DNA of 64,000 nucleotides. It comes from Lachnospiraceae bacterium KH1T2 (lineage in GTDB: Bacteria; Bacillota; Clostridia; Lachnospirales; Lachnospiraceae). Below the pieces are notes generated by a model, which was not told where the DNA came from, did no database searches, and worked only from the letters and a program-made list of their open reading frames with translations. The position numbers were made by a program, and so were the translations under genes. The stretch is from the NCBI GenBank assembly GCA_900114405.1, contig FOSY01000005.1:1-64000 (forward strand). Reading direction: 5' to 3'. Positions within the stretch are counted from its first letter, which is position 1. Each line of letters begins with the position of its first letter. Positions 7,958 through 17,934 of the stretch are shown here, one piece after another.

Positions 7958-9160
7958 TTACAAATTCTTTCTATACTCTCCCGGTGTGATTCCATATGTC
8001 TTCTTAAATAAATGAATGAAATGACTTTGATTGCAAAACCCAGCCATATCTGATATTTCTGAGTATGTAAATCTCTCATCTTTCAAAAGTCTTTCTGCAA
8101 ATTTAAGTTTTTCCAAAACTATGAATTGATGAATAGTAATGCCCATATCCTTTGTAAAATGAATTGATAATACACTTCTGCTGACATCAAGCACTTCTGC
8201 TATCTCAGTTGTAGTTAACGTATCATGGATATGCTGTTTTATATAGGCTACAGCTTTTTGGGTATAGAGAGTGTAATTGTGCAGGGGTTTTAGTTCAAAA
8301 ACCTTTCTGCAAAGTTCTAAAATACATTTTCTCCTGAATCTGTCAATTGCCATTACATCTTTCATCTTATCAATGATCTGGCACCACGATTCCAGTAATG
8401 CCGCTGCATACGAACTATCTACGCCACCTTCCATTGCAGCTGCCACTGCTGTCTGTACCTCAGTAATTGCCATGTATTTTTGATTCTGCAGATTGTTTTC
8501 GCTTAATTTCCCACTATATCCGAATTTATAATTTCGTATTTCTTCTTCGATCGTGTCAATATTTCCATCCTTTATAAGCTCATATAATTTTCTATATGAG
8601 CTCGCATTGAAAAAATCATTTTCAGTTCTTGAATAATCTAAAACATCTTTCTCAAGTTCTGTTCTATCGGCTGTAATTCCAAATTCGGCAGAGATCATAT
8701 TATAGAAATTTATATCATTATATATTTCATCTGTGCATATAAATTTTATCAAACTTACATAACCAGCAAGCTGATTTCTGTCAGCAATAGGAAGCTTTTT
8801 TAGCATTTCCATGAAATCGTGCAATTTTCCGTCTGCTAAATATCCCTTAAACTTGATAATGTCAAATGTTCCTGCAGCAGCCGCGGAAATCGGGCAAGTA
8901 AAAGCGTAATGTTCCTCATCTATCTTGCAAACTGCAAAAGAAACCATTTCTCCTACTCCTATCAATGTAACTCCAGTTGGATGTTCACTATTGCTAAGAG
9001 TCTTTTTGGGTCTTTTTATTGATTGATTTTGATCAAGAAATTTTTCATAACCTTCCGGGCACGAAAAGACCGAACCGTGATCATAGCGTATTATGGTGAA
9101 AGGAATTCCTACTGTCTGATATAAAAGTTTTAATGCAGCTTTCTTCTTGTCATCTAACAT
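7958..9160 (-). CDS. AraC-family transcriptional regulator
   Basis: A 400-residue protein. The C-terminal ~100 residues are a typical AraC/XylS double helix-turn-helix (LTTTEIAEVLDVSRSVLSIHF, then YSEISDMAGFCNQSHFIHLF and the family ending YGITPGEYRKN). The N-terminal ~280 residues are a sensor region I cannot name; it starts with a possible small-molecule or redox domain (residues ~1-130, with CPEGYEKFL and TCPIS) and continues with a helical segment. The start is the ATG behind GAGGTGAAGG. It lies convergent to the lipoprotein esterase and upstream of no co-oriented partner, so the target genes are unclear. Confidence 0.85.
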   Translation of the reverse strand: MLDDKKKAALKLLYQTVGIPFTIIRYDHGSVFSCPEGYEKFLDQNQSIKRPKKTLSNSEHPTGVTLIGVGEMVSFAVCKIDEEHYAFTCPISAAAAGTFDIIKFKGYLADGKLHDFMEMLKKLPIADRNQLAGYVSLIKFICTDEIYNDINFYNMISAEFGITADRTELEKDVLDYSRTENDFFNASSYRKLYELIKDGNIDTIEEEIRNYKFGYSGKLSENNLQNQKYMAITEVQTAVAAAMEGGVDSSYAAALLESWCQIIDKMKDVMAIDRFRRKCILELCRKVFELKPLHNYTLYTQKAVAYIKQHIHDTLTTTEIAEVLDVSRSVLSIHFTKDMGITIHQFIVLEKLKFAERLLKDERFTYSEISDMAGFCNQSHFIHLFKKTYGITPGEYRKNL

Positions 9161-9190
9161 TCCTTCACCTCATAATATTACAGACAAAAT

Positions 9191-9235
9191 TCTGATGATG
9201 CATATCCTGTCAAGCTAAGAATTTGCATCATCAGA
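9191..9235 (-). terminator. terminator of the large surface-protein gene
   Basis: On the minus strand TCTGATGATGCA pairs with TGCATCATCAGA around a 21-base loop, followed by ATTTTGT. The T-run is modest. Confidence 0.65.
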
Positions 9236-9256
9236 TTATAAATACCATTCAAAAGA

Positions 9257-12200
9257 TCACTTTAGCTTATAATTTACAAATCTTCCTGAATAAACCAAAC
9301 TTCCATTACTTTCTTCGCTGTATTCTTTCTTTTTAAGCTTTATTCCATTTATTGTAACTTTTTTAATCTTAGCATTTGATTTTCGAGTAATGAGCACAAC
9401 ATCTGATGATGATACTTCATATGGAACTATCGTTACAGGAAATTTAGCTTTTCTGATCTTCTTTTTTGCCGACTTATCTGATAATATAGGCACGATTTTA
9501 AATGTTGTCTCACCTACCTTTGTGGCTTTTCTGATCTTAACTTTTTTCAAAGGTACTTCTGCACCTTCTCTATTGTAAAGTTTAATTCCATTTTCCACAA
9601 ATACTGCTTTCTTAGTCCAAAACGTTATATTTTTAGTATATACCAGCTTATATCCATCCAGATCTATAGACAACATATCTGATGTCACCATATTTTCAGA
9701 AAGTGCCTTTGTACTCTTATTGGACGAATTTTGGGCATCATCTCCTGAAACTGAACTATTTTCATCACCTGGTACTACCGGAGTATCTGGTCCTTCTGAA
9801 TTACCCGGTTCTTCTGCTCCATTTGGATCATCCTCCCCGTTTTTACCGTTTCCGTTATCATCAGAACCTGGATTTACCGGTGAATCAGGATTTTCAGGAT
9901 TTTCGGGATTTTCAGGATCATCATAAATATCATCTGATGGATCTCCTGTTTTTGCTTCGAATTCAACATTTACATAATGATTTGAAGTAACATTTGTAAA
10001 TGTATATCTGCGGTACTTTCCAATTGGTTCACCATCGATCGTAACAACTTTAACCATGTATCCTTCATCTGGTATGAAATTGAAGCTCACCGAAGTGCCT
10101 TTCAAAACGTATTTCGTACCATTTTCTCTAAATATCTCATCATTTATACCTATCCTTCCGTTACCTTTTATTGTGTAGGCAATTGGATACTTAAACTTTT
10201 CATCTTCAGGATCTGTAGGTTCATCAGGATCGTCCGGGTCGTATGGCTCTGAGGGATCTCCCTCGATCACTCTCACCGGTACACCAAATAAATATTTTTC
10301 ACCTCTGTCAACTATATATGCTGTGGCTTTAGTATCTGTTATGCGCAGACGTTTATTTGGATATGCTGCATAGCAGTCATCAAATTTCTTCTCTGAGCCA
10401 TCATTATATACAGCCTTTACTTTTAGCCCTGTAGGGTCGAATTTATCTCCCTCTACATATACTTTTTTATTTTGGCTCTGAACTATTTCTATACCCTTAA
10501 TCTCGACCGCTGTTGCAGTGAGCGGATATCTTCCCGCCTTGATTTTATAATTACTGCTTATAGGTTCATAGCGCCAGATATATGAATGTGTACCGGCAAT
10601 CAGTCGTTGACCATCCTCAAATCTAATATCTCCTGGTGTATCGCCCTTTGAGATCATTATTGCCGGAAAATCTCCGTCTTCATAAAGTATTTTTTCTTCA
10701 ACCTTAATATTTAATCTTGGTTCTGCCGGCTCTATCTCAATATTTATATTTTTTATACCTGTAAAATCATTAATTCCTTTCACTTCGAGCTTAAGATATT
10801 CACCAGCCTCAGTCGGAGCATTTAATGTCCTTACAGTATAATCAACATTCTTAAACAACACATTTCCTGAAAGACTTACAACCGGCTCACAGCTCGGAAC
10901 TCTTCCATTGTAGACAAACGAAGACGGTACTTCAAATTTGCATGTATTAATGTCTATCAATGTCTTTTCGCAATAGTAAATCTTTCCATAGAGTGCGAAA
11001 TCTGAGCTCACAGTTTCAGTTTTTATATCAAAATGTTCTGATAATTCTTTATCTTTATACCATCCATCAAACGCTTCATTATCATCCAATGGCACAGAAA
11101 AATCAAAGAGGAGTGAGCCCCGCTTAACATGTGTCTGTCTATGCCTAACCTGGAAAGAATCACTATTCATCGGAGCAACATTAAATGTTACTGTATGATA
11201 TGAAGTATCTTCAGAATACTCAACATCATAGTTATCAGGATTTTCTTTATTTCGTGAAACAGAAGCATTGTAGCTTACGCTTATTAACGGCTCAGGCTCT
11301 ATAGATGTGTTTTTCACATAGATTTTATGCTCATTAAAATCTTTAAGCCCAAAAGACGTCACATCGCCATTTATTGTAATATCATTTGTTAGCTTCCCAA
11401 CCGCAAAACCTGTGTCTGTCTTTATGCCTTTTCCTACTGAAACCAATGTGCCAAATATACTGCTTCCTTTATCAAACTTCCATGCTTTTATCGATATATT
11501 CTGCTCTTTATTTCCGTCAAGAAGCCAAAGCATATCTGAACCTGTTGTATTCCAGGCATCAGCATTATATGTTTCTATGTTTCCACTTGTTTTTATATAT
11601 CCGGAATTTAGCGCACTTGCCTTTGAAGAATCCCAATAAATACCTCCATCAACTTCTAGCGAACCTTCCGGATTCTTCATATTTATAATTCCTGTGCCTC
11701 TTTTATAGATCGGTGTACCATCTTCTGAAACAGAATCCAGTTTTCTGACATTCAGATTCCCTCGTACATGTATTGAACCATTCTCAACATCTATCGTTCC
11801 TGCTTCTAAATACATATTTCCGCCGATCACCATAGTGCTTTGTTTTCCAAGTTTGGTATTTTTTGTACTTACATAATCACCGTCTATTTTTACTCCATAG
11901 CCATTCCAACTTACGACAGTAAGGTTACTTACTTTATCTTCAAAATGCAGATCATCCACAAGCCTTCCTATCGCAAGCTCTCCTCCGGAACTTACCTTTA
12001 CTTTGGTATTTACAAGCTCAATTACTCCAAAGACCTGTACTCCGGAAGCAGGATCAGTTTTCTTTATATCAAGTATCTGCTCTTCTGAGCCGCTGAATAT
12101 CCATTTCATTGAATCAAGGCTCGTTGTTTTCCATCCACCTAGAATAATTGTTTCAAGATTTCCTTTAAGCTCTATTGTTCCAGCATTCAGTGTGCTCGAA

Positions 12201-13441
12201 TTACTTGTATATATATACATGTCTCCGCCCACCTTTAAATAGCCGGATTCATCTTCCATCCTTATGCAGCCTTTGCCTGTTCCAAAAGAATAACTTCCAT
12301 CTGTCTCCCTTTTAGCACTTCTTATCTTGAAATCTCCTCCAACTTCAACAGAGCCGTTTCCAATGTTTATTTCGCCATTTGTCAGATATAGATCTCCACC
12401 AACTGTCAGCTTAGCACCACCGTCAAGTGAACCGCCTGTTGCACATATAAATCTTCCTCCAACTGTAATGTTGCAGCCATTCCAGTCAAGAATAGTCAGA
12501 TCATCTGCATTTCCTTTTATCTGAATATCATCGATCAGCCTTTTGATTGCAATACCGCATTCATTAGAATGATGATTTCCCCCTTCGATAGTAATTTTAG
12601 GATTGATCGTCTGAACCGTATCAAAAGTATTGTTATTAGCTATTGGTCTTGATCTGCTGACATAAATATGCTGCGGCTCACTTCCGTTAAATATCCAATT
12701 AATCTCAGCGTCATTTTTTGACTTCATCCAAGCGCCAAGCTCTACAGCAGTAAGATCGCCTTTTACGACTATTGTACCAGCATCAAAAATGCAGCTTTTA
12801 GCATTATCAAGGTACATTTCACCATCTACCTCGAGGTAGCCATGCTCTTCCTTCATGGTTAAAAAACCTTGGCCTCGCTCATAAACGACATTACCATTTT
12901 TATCTTTACTCTCCATTCTGAGAATCAGATCTTTATAAACATGCAATGCACCACTGTCAAGATCGATCTGACCATTAGAAAGTTTAAGACTTCCTCTGAC
13001 ATCCAAATCGCTTCCTTCGAGAGATAGCGTTCCTTTGGTGTGTTCATAATTTCCGCGTACTGCAACATTTCCCTCGTTGTAAAACTTACTTGTCGCATTT
13101 ACAACCAGAGAGCCTATGTAAACAGTATGCTCTTTATTATAGTTTTTAATATAGAGAGTTCCGCCATTTAGCAATACACCGCCTTCAAGGATACTCTCAA
13201 AATTATCGATTGTCCTGGTGTCTTTGCTCGTCGCTATTTCCGCAACAGGCGCTCCTTTTGTATTGACCGTATACGTTATAGTTGTTCCACTTGGAATTTC
13301 ATAAAGAGAATCATTTAAACCTGATGATTCAAGATCACTTGCAGATACGACTGTCGTCAGCAAAAAAACAAAAAACATCAGCAAACAACAGCAAATAGAC
13401 GCAGTTAACCACTGCGCTTTTCTAAGCTTCTTTAGATTCAT
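9257..13441 (-). CDS. large secreted repetitive surface protein (1394 aa)
   Basis: Signal peptide (hydrophobic core at ~11-33, VVSAS cut). Residues ~130-705 contain about three copies of a ~190-residue beta-rich module, each with GTI/GYI...GNLET or GDLTA, an AW/GW segment followed by W[IL]F/LDGSE/NKEQ, and R/KLxxD[IL] followed by WNG/FNE. These look like right-handed beta-helix repeats, as in adhesins or polysaccharide-binding proteins. Then come a Listeria-Bacteroides-type repeat (DGWYKDKEL), a bacterial Ig-like segment with VYVEGDKFDPTGLKVKAVY, acidic Pro/Asp/Glu linkers, and a Lys-rich C-terminal module. There is no LPXTG sorting signal. RBS GGTGGAGG. Role inferred as adhesion or envelope structure; the divergent RpiR gene is its nearest regulator. 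Confidence 0.75.
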   Translation of the reverse strand: MNLKKLRKAQWLTASICCCLLMFFVFLLTTVVSASDLESSGLNDSLYEIPSGTTITYTVNTKGAPVAEIATSKDTRTIDNFESILEGGVLLNGGTLYIKNYNKEHTVYIGSLVVNATSKFYNEGNVAVRGNYEHTKGTLSLEGSDLDVRGSLKLSNGQIDLDSGALHVYKDLILRMESKDKNGNVVYERGQGFLTMKEEHGYLEVDGEMYLDNAKSCIFDAGTIVVKGDLTAVELGAWMKSKNDAEINWIFNGSEPQHIYVSRSRPIANNNTFDTVQTINPKITIEGGNHHSNECGIAIKRLIDDIQIKGNADDLTILDWNGCNITVGGRFICATGGSLDGGAKLTVGGDLYLTNGEINIGNGSVEVGGDFKIRSAKRETDGSYSFGTGKGCIRMEDESGYLKVGGDMYIYTSNSSTLNAGTIELKGNLETIILGGWKTTSLDSMKWIFSGSEEQILDIKKTDPASGVQVFGVIELVNTKVKVSSGGELAIGRLVDDLHFEDKVSNLTVVSWNGYGVKIDGDYVSTKNTKLGKQSTMVIGGNMYLEAGTIDVENGSIHVRGNLNVRKLDSVSEDGTPIYKRGTGIINMKNPEGSLEVDGGIYWDSSKASALNSGYIKTSGNIETYNADAWNTTGSDMLWLLDGNKEQNISIKAWKFDKGSSIFGTLVSVGKGIKTDTGFAVGKLTNDITINGDVTSFGLKDFNEHKIYVKNTSIEPEPLISVSYNASVSRNKENPDNYDVEYSEDTSYHTVTFNVAPMNSDSFQVRHRQTHVKRGSLLFDFSVPLDDNEAFDGWYKDKELSEHFDIKTETVSSDFALYGKIYYCEKTLIDINTCKFEVPSSFVYNGRVPSCEPVVSLSGNVLFKNVDYTVRTLNAPTEAGEYLKLEVKGINDFTGIKNINIEIEPAEPRLNIKVEEKILYEDGDFPAIMISKGDTPGDIRFEDGQRLIAGTHSYIWRYEPISSNYKIKAGRYPLTATAVEIKGIEIVQSQNKKVYVEGDKFDPTGLKVKAVYNDGSEKKFDDCYAAYPNKRLRITDTKATAYIVDRGEKYLFGVPVRVIEGDPSEPYDPDDPDEPTDPEDEKFKYPIAYTIKGNGRIGINDEIFRENGTKYVLKGTSVSFNFIPDEGYMVKVVTIDGEPIGKYRRYTFTNVTSNHYVNVEFEAKTGDPSDDIYDDPENPENPENPDSPVNPGSDDNGNGKNGEDDPNGAEEPGNSEGPDTPVVPGDENSSVSGDDAQNSSNKSTKALSENMVTSDMLSIDLDGYKLVYTKNITFWTKKAVFVENGIKLYNREGAEVPLKKVKIRKATKVGETTFKIVPILSDKSAKKKIRKAKFPVTIVPYEVSSSDVVLITRKSNAKIKKVTINGIKLKKKEYSEESNGSLVYSGRFVNYKLK

Positions 13442-13574
13442 ACCTCCACCCCCATGAAAGTTAAAATCTCATAAATTTCATTATAATTATATATCCACCC
13501 ATTAATTTTAGCTTAACATACTCTTAACAATGAGTAAACGTATACATGTCGTATGTATGTTCTATTTTTAATAC

Positions 13575-13684
13575 TAGTATAACTGTTTTTAATTATCTGG
13601 ACTTATACTAACGATGTAAATTCTTTGCTGATGAGAGTTTGCATCATTAGAATTTAGTCGAGATTATAAAAAACAGTTATACTA
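13575..13684. repeat. 110-bp palindromic MITE-like element, copy 1
   Basis: Begins TAGTATAACTGTTTTTAAT and ends with the matching inverted end AAAAACAGTTATACTA; the arms pair along most of the length around a centre near TTTGCTGATGAGAG. The reverse complement of 35487-35596 matches it at about 100 of 110 positions. It has no coding capacity. It sits in the divergent promoter region between the surface-protein gene and the RpiR gene. The rest of that 349-base gap is A/T-rich with no clear further signal. Confidence 0.85.
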
Positions 13685-13790
13685 AAGGTGGTATCATAAT
13701 CTGGTACCATATTTTTTCTCACCCTTTGCTTTAACTATGTTACACTAAAAAAGGTACAATTTATTTTGTAATGGGGAAGGGGTATAAAAT

Positions 13791-14636
13791 ATGACGGAGG
13801 AGTATACTGTTAGTTTTTTAGTGGATAACAGATCAAGAGATCTGAAATTCAATATTGCTACAACTCTTTTAACGGTTGTTAATCATTCTGATGTAAATGA
13901 CACTAATTTCATCATCGCTCGGTTCCTTCTTGATAACATAGATCGTCTCAGCTCAATGAGTATTTACTCCGTAGCTGATGAATGCTACGTTTCAAGAAGC
14001 AGTATTCAGCGTTTCTTAAAGCAGATAGGATATGACAGTTTCACGTCTATCAAAGAAAGTGCTTCTAAATTTCACGAGCATCAAAAATCTTTCGCAGCTT
14101 CAACAAATATTCCGGATTATGAGACTTTTCTCAATAATCAGCTTTCTACAATGAGCTATGATATCAATGCGATGGCAGAAGCCAGAGACCTTCGCATTCT
14201 TGCAAATATGATAAAAGAATCTGAAAAGTGTGTATTTTTATCCGCTGATGGAAGCTCATATTCCATACACTCATTTCAGGAATCAATGATGGCATTTGGT
14301 AAATTTATATGGCTTCTCACAGGAACTTCTGATAATACTGTTAATATCCTAAATGATCTGGGACCGAGAGATTTAGTGGTAACATGCTCAGCATCAGGAA
14401 ATTATGCTCTTGCTATAAACAAGACCATACATGAACTGAATTGCCGCAAGTCACTTATCACACTTAATCGTACACCGCTTTTAGCAAATAATTATAATAA
14501 GATATACTATTTGAGCAGTAAGATAACACCAAGCAACAATTCACATACTCCTATAAGGAATGTATATACACGATATGGAATGACATACTTTTTAGATCTT
14601 CTGTTTCACTATTACTATGAATCTTTTAAGACTTGA
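13791..14636 (+). CDS. RpiR/MurR-family transcriptional regulator
   Basis: A 281-residue protein with an N-terminal RpiR helix-turn-helix (residues ~35-90, MSIYSVADECYVSRSSIQRFLKQIGY) and a C-terminal SIS sugar-phosphate-binding domain (residues ~130-265, including the CSASGNYALAI loop). RpiR proteins sense phosphosugars and control carbohydrate genes. It is divergent from the surface-protein gene and convergent with the fructan operon, so either could be its target. The RBS is the purine run GGGGAAGGGG. A MITE-like element lies ~110 bases upstream and could affect its promoter. Confidence 0.88.
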   Translation: MTEEYTVSFLVDNRSRDLKFNIATTLLTVVNHSDVNDTNFIIARFLLDNIDRLSSMSIYSVADECYVSRSSIQRFLKQIGYDSFTSIKESASKFHEHQKSFAASTNIPDYETFLNNQLSTMSYDINAMAEARDLRILANMIKESEKCVFLSADGSSYSIHSFQESMMAFGKFIWLLTGTSDNTVNILNDLGPRDLVVTCSASGNYALAINKTIHELNCRKSLITLNRTPLLANNYNKIYYLSSKITPSNNSHTPIRNVYTRYGMTYFLDLLFHYYYESFKT

Positions 14637-14674
14637 TCTATCTCGGTTGGAGATTGCAGCTCTGACTAAGATAA

Positions 14675-14709
14675 GAGGCGGAGAAAATCGCTTTTCTCCG
14701 CCTTTGTTT
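14675..14709. terminator. bidirectional terminator, RpiR gene / GH32 gene
   Basis: GGCGGAGAAAA-TCG-CTTTTCTCCGCC followed by TTTGTTT, between the convergent rpiR-type and GH32 genes. Confidence 0.92.
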
Positions 14710-14724
14710 ATACTCTGAAATTTA

Positions 14725-17700
14725 TTACATTTTTACTGTTCCGCTTAAAATTGTTCCATCGAATTCGATAGTATTTGATGCAGAATCAACTTTATATGAT
14801 TTCTTGCTGACTTTGATTCTCTTTGCCTTACCACTCTGAGAAGCAGCACCGTCCTTAGGAACTATTACCTGAACTTTTGTAACAATTCCACTCTTATTCT
14901 TTTTAACGACAATCTGTCCTTCTTCTTTATACTTCTTATCCCATTTAACAATTCCGCTTACCTTGATGGCTCTGATCTTAACCTGAGCTATATCAAGTCC
15001 TTTGAGCTGTTTGTTTACTTCATGGCTAAGTCCCTTAACGCTGCTGATCTCAGCCTTTACAGAATCACCAACTTTATATTCGCCATTCAGCTTAAGCTTG
15101 ATATTTTCAGGCTTAACGCTTGTACCATCTACAACAAATTCTTTGATGAAATCAGCTGCTTTAAGCTTTGCGCCTGTATATGCAGGTGTGCTGTTATACT
15201 TGATCTCTACAACATGATCGTTTGAAGAGATAGTATCTTTTACAATCTTTTCATTTGATGACATCGGTACAGACTCATTTGTTTCCGGAACCTCATTCTT
15301 TGAAGGAGCTTCGTTCTTTGAAGGAGCTTCGTTCTTTGAAGGCTCAGCAGGTGTCTCTGCAGAAGGATCAGTCGGCTCTTCCTCGCCATTGTTTGAGTTA
15401 TTTGCATTATTCCAGATCGACTTCATCGGTGTTACTGTGATATCTGCTTCTGCAGCTCCATCACTATAAAGCTTGATTCCATTATCTGTGTCTTCAGGGA
15501 AGATCTGAAGAGCGCCTTCTACTGTATTGTCTTTATTAAATACTTCTACAGAACTTCTGTCTACATAGATCGTGAGGTCTACGCTTCCATCTTCATTAGG
15601 TATGATATCATGATTAACTTTGCTCATGCCCCTATTAATAGTAACGCCTGACTTAGTACGATCGACGAAAAGCTTGTTCTTGTCCTTCAGATACTTGATT
15701 ACTGTCTCGTGCTTTTTACCTGTTCTTACCTTGATGCCTACTTCATTGCTGTCATTTGGCTTAATGTGACATCTGAGAACATAGCTTGTACCTTTGAAAT
15801 TATCAAGTACTGCATCATCACTGCTCAGAGTAAGATTTCTTACCTCAACCTTGCCATTTTTATCTTCTAACTCTTTATATTCATCGATAGGTGTCTGCAC
15901 AAGGAACATTCCATCAGCATTCTTCTTGATCTTCATATCAAGCTGAAGATTAAATGTACCGTTGAATACCTTATTTCCATTTTTATCCGGGATTGAGTTA
16001 CAGAATCCGCCTTCCCATGTATTCATCCAGTTGATAGCGCTGATCTTTCTGATTACGTCTTTATTATAATCATCGGCTGTTCCGAAATCGCCCATATAGT
16101 ATGTCATGGCAGCATAAGAATCATAACCGAAGTTCATGACGCCATCATTTTCTTCGTTGCCCATACCATTTGCATTTGTGCTCTCATACTGCTCAAGAGG
16201 AACAAATGCATACTTGCCGTCAACTTCTCTGAAGTCACCAATCTTATACTTTCTTCCGCCTCTTGAAAGTACCCACTTAACTTCACCTGTCTCATTGCCG
16301 TTCTCATCTTCTACCATTGCAGGGAAAAGATCAGGACACTCCGTATTAAGCTCAGGATAAGCAGACTCAGCTTTCCAATCAACAAGATTATCTGATGAAT
16401 AGATTCTAAGCGGTCCGCCTGCAAGAACCATGAACCATTTATTATTATATCTGAATACCTTTGGATCTCTTAAAGCTGTAATTTTTTTAAGAATATCCTC
16501 GCTATAGTGTATAAGAACCTTGCCATCTTTATACTTGGTAATTTTTTCACCATCTTTGCTGTAAGCTGCAATGATCTTCTGGTCATCATTTCCATTCTCA
16601 CCATTAGCTGTGATAAAGTAAACGATACCCTCTTCTCCTTCATTCTTGAAAATATCAGGAGCAGTTTCATGATCTGCTACAACTGCACATCCAGAGAACA
16701 TTGTTCCATACTCATCTGGGTAAACTGTTATAGGATGCTCTTCCCAGTGAAGTCTGTCTGTACTTGTAGCATGTGCCCAATGCATAGGACCCCATTTGCA
16801 GTCATCAAAATACTGATAGTAGAGATGCCACTTTCCCTTGTAATAAACCATTCCATTAGGATCGTTAGCCCATCCATCCTTTACAGAATAGTGATACTGT
16901 CCTCTCCACTTCTCATTATAGTAAGAGTCAGCACTCTGGCATCTGTGAAGTTTAATTCTATAAACAACTTCTGCACCATCTTTTTCAGACTTTACAGTAA
17001 TGATCTGCTGATCATCTGAAACAGGAATGTTATTTATATCGAGTGGATTATCATACTCATCATATGCTTTTACTGTGCTTCCATTATCACTCTTTGCCTT
17101 GATCTTAACTGCCTCAGTATCTTCACTTACGTAAGAGATATATACATACTGTCCCTTATAGAAGCTGATCTGCTTATCTACGCTTCCACCGATTGACTCT
17201 ACTGAAAGATCTTTAAGCTCAGGAGTATTCTCCTCTGTGATCGGAGTATACTTAATATTCTGATATGTTACATTTCCTTCAAATGTAAGAAGTCCAAAAT
17301 ATCCGTCTGAGAATGAATCATTCTGTCCATAATGACCATTAGACATAGTATAGTCAGCTGAATTTACCATCAGCGTATCATTTACGTAGTAAAGAATGTG
17401 ATCGTCGATAGCAACGACTTTAAGATGATATACACCATCCTCTGTAACTTCTGTGCCTCCTTCAGGACCAAGATCACAAACACCATGCTTATCAAACTTA
17501 AAAATTCTTCCACGAGCACTCTGACCATTCAGATTTGCTACATATGAATTATGATTTCTATCTGCTCTAAATACTAAAGACGCACATCCTACTATATCGT
17601 TGAACTTTACATCAGCCTCGTATATAAAGTTATCGCCTTTTGTATTGCTGTATAAAAACTGATCGCCGGCGCCTTTACCTGTCACTCCGCCTTCATCAAA

Positions 17701-17871
17701 TTTGTATGAAGCCGGTAAATCCCGGAAATCAAGATTAGTGTTTAAATTACCGGTTTCCACATCATCAACCTCCACTGTTTCCATAGTTCTCACTGTTTGT
17801 GCACAAGCAGGAAATGTGCTTGTGCATACCAGTGCTGCACTGAGCACTGGTATTAATAAATTCTTTTTCAT
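14725..17871 (-). CDS. secreted GH32 fructan hydrolase (levanase/inulinase type) with CBM66-like module
   Basis: A 1048-residue protein. The open frame extends 15 codons upstream, but the start is set at 17871 by GGAGG and a clean signal peptide (MKKNLLIPVLSAALV...PACAQ). Residues ~50-210 resemble a CBM66/laminin-G-like fructan-binding module, ~220-310 an Ig-like domain, ~320-800 the GH32 catalytic region with its beta-sandwich. The three acidic GH32 motifs are present: WANDPNG (Asp337), RDP (Asp469) and EC (Glu511). A Glu/Pro/Ser linker with three 6-residue repeats follows, then a Lys-rich C-terminal beta module similar in style to that of the surface protein at 9257. It should cut levan or inulin outside the cell. 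Last gene of the fructan ABC operon. Confidence 0.92.
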   Translation of the reverse strand: MKKNLLIPVLSAALVCTSTFPACAQTVRTMETVEVDDVETGNLNTNLDFRDLPASYKFDEGGVTGKGAGDQFLYSNTKGDNFIYEADVKFNDIVGCASLVFRADRNHNSYVANLNGQSARGRIFKFDKHGVCDLGPEGGTEVTEDGVYHLKVVAIDDHILYYVNDTLMVNSADYTMSNGHYGQNDSFSDGYFGLLTFEGNVTYQNIKYTPITEENTPELKDLSVESIGGSVDKQISFYKGQYVYISYVSEDTEAVKIKAKSDNGSTVKAYDEYDNPLDINNIPVSDDQQIITVKSEKDGAEVVYRIKLHRCQSADSYYNEKWRGQYHYSVKDGWANDPNGMVYYKGKWHLYYQYFDDCKWGPMHWAHATSTDRLHWEEHPITVYPDEYGTMFSGCAVVADHETAPDIFKNEGEEGIVYFITANGENGNDDQKIIAAYSKDGEKITKYKDGKVLIHYSEDILKKITALRDPKVFRYNNKWFMVLAGGPLRIYSSDNLVDWKAESAYPELNTECPDLFPAMVEDENGNETGEVKWVLSRGGRKYKIGDFREVDGKYAFVPLEQYESTNANGMGNEENDGVMNFGYDSYAAMTYYMGDFGTADDYNKDVIRKISAINWMNTWEGGFCNSIPDKNGNKVFNGTFNLQLDMKIKKNADGMFLVQTPIDEYKELEDKNGKVEVRNLTLSSDDAVLDNFKGTSYVLRCHIKPNDSNEVGIKVRTGKKHETVIKYLKDKNKLFVDRTKSGVTINRGMSKVNHDIIPNEDGSVDLTIYVDRSSVEVFNKDNTVEGALQIFPEDTDNGIKLYSDGAAEADITVTPMKSIWNNANNSNNGEEEPTDPSAETPAEPSKNEAPSKNEAPSKNEVPETNESVPMSSNEKIVKDTISSNDHVVEIKYNSTPAYTGAKLKAADFIKEFVVDGTSVKPENIKLKLNGEYKVGDSVKAEISSVKGLSHEVNKQLKGLDIAQVKIRAIKVSGIVKWDKKYKEEGQIVVKKNKSGIVTKVQVIVPKDGAASQSGKAKRIKVSKKSYKVDSASNTIEFDGTILSGTVKM
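15293..15346. repeat. three tandem 18-bp units inside the GH32 gene
   Basis: Three consecutive 18-bp units on the plus strand (TCRTTCTTTGAAGGAGCT and one degenerate copy) encode the linker repeat APSKNE in the GH32 protein. Such in-frame units can expand or contract by slippage and change linker length. Confidence 0.85.
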
Positions 17872-17934
17872 ACCTATTCCTCCCAAATGTTTTATTAAAC
17901 AGCCGTAAAGCAGCAAAAAACAACCCCACAGATA

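Noticed and set aside
16507..17019. Plus-strand open frame of 170 codons opposite the GH32 gene
   Set aside because: Antisense to a clearly coding gene, Cys/Ile-rich low-quality translation, no RBS; a shadow of the real frame.
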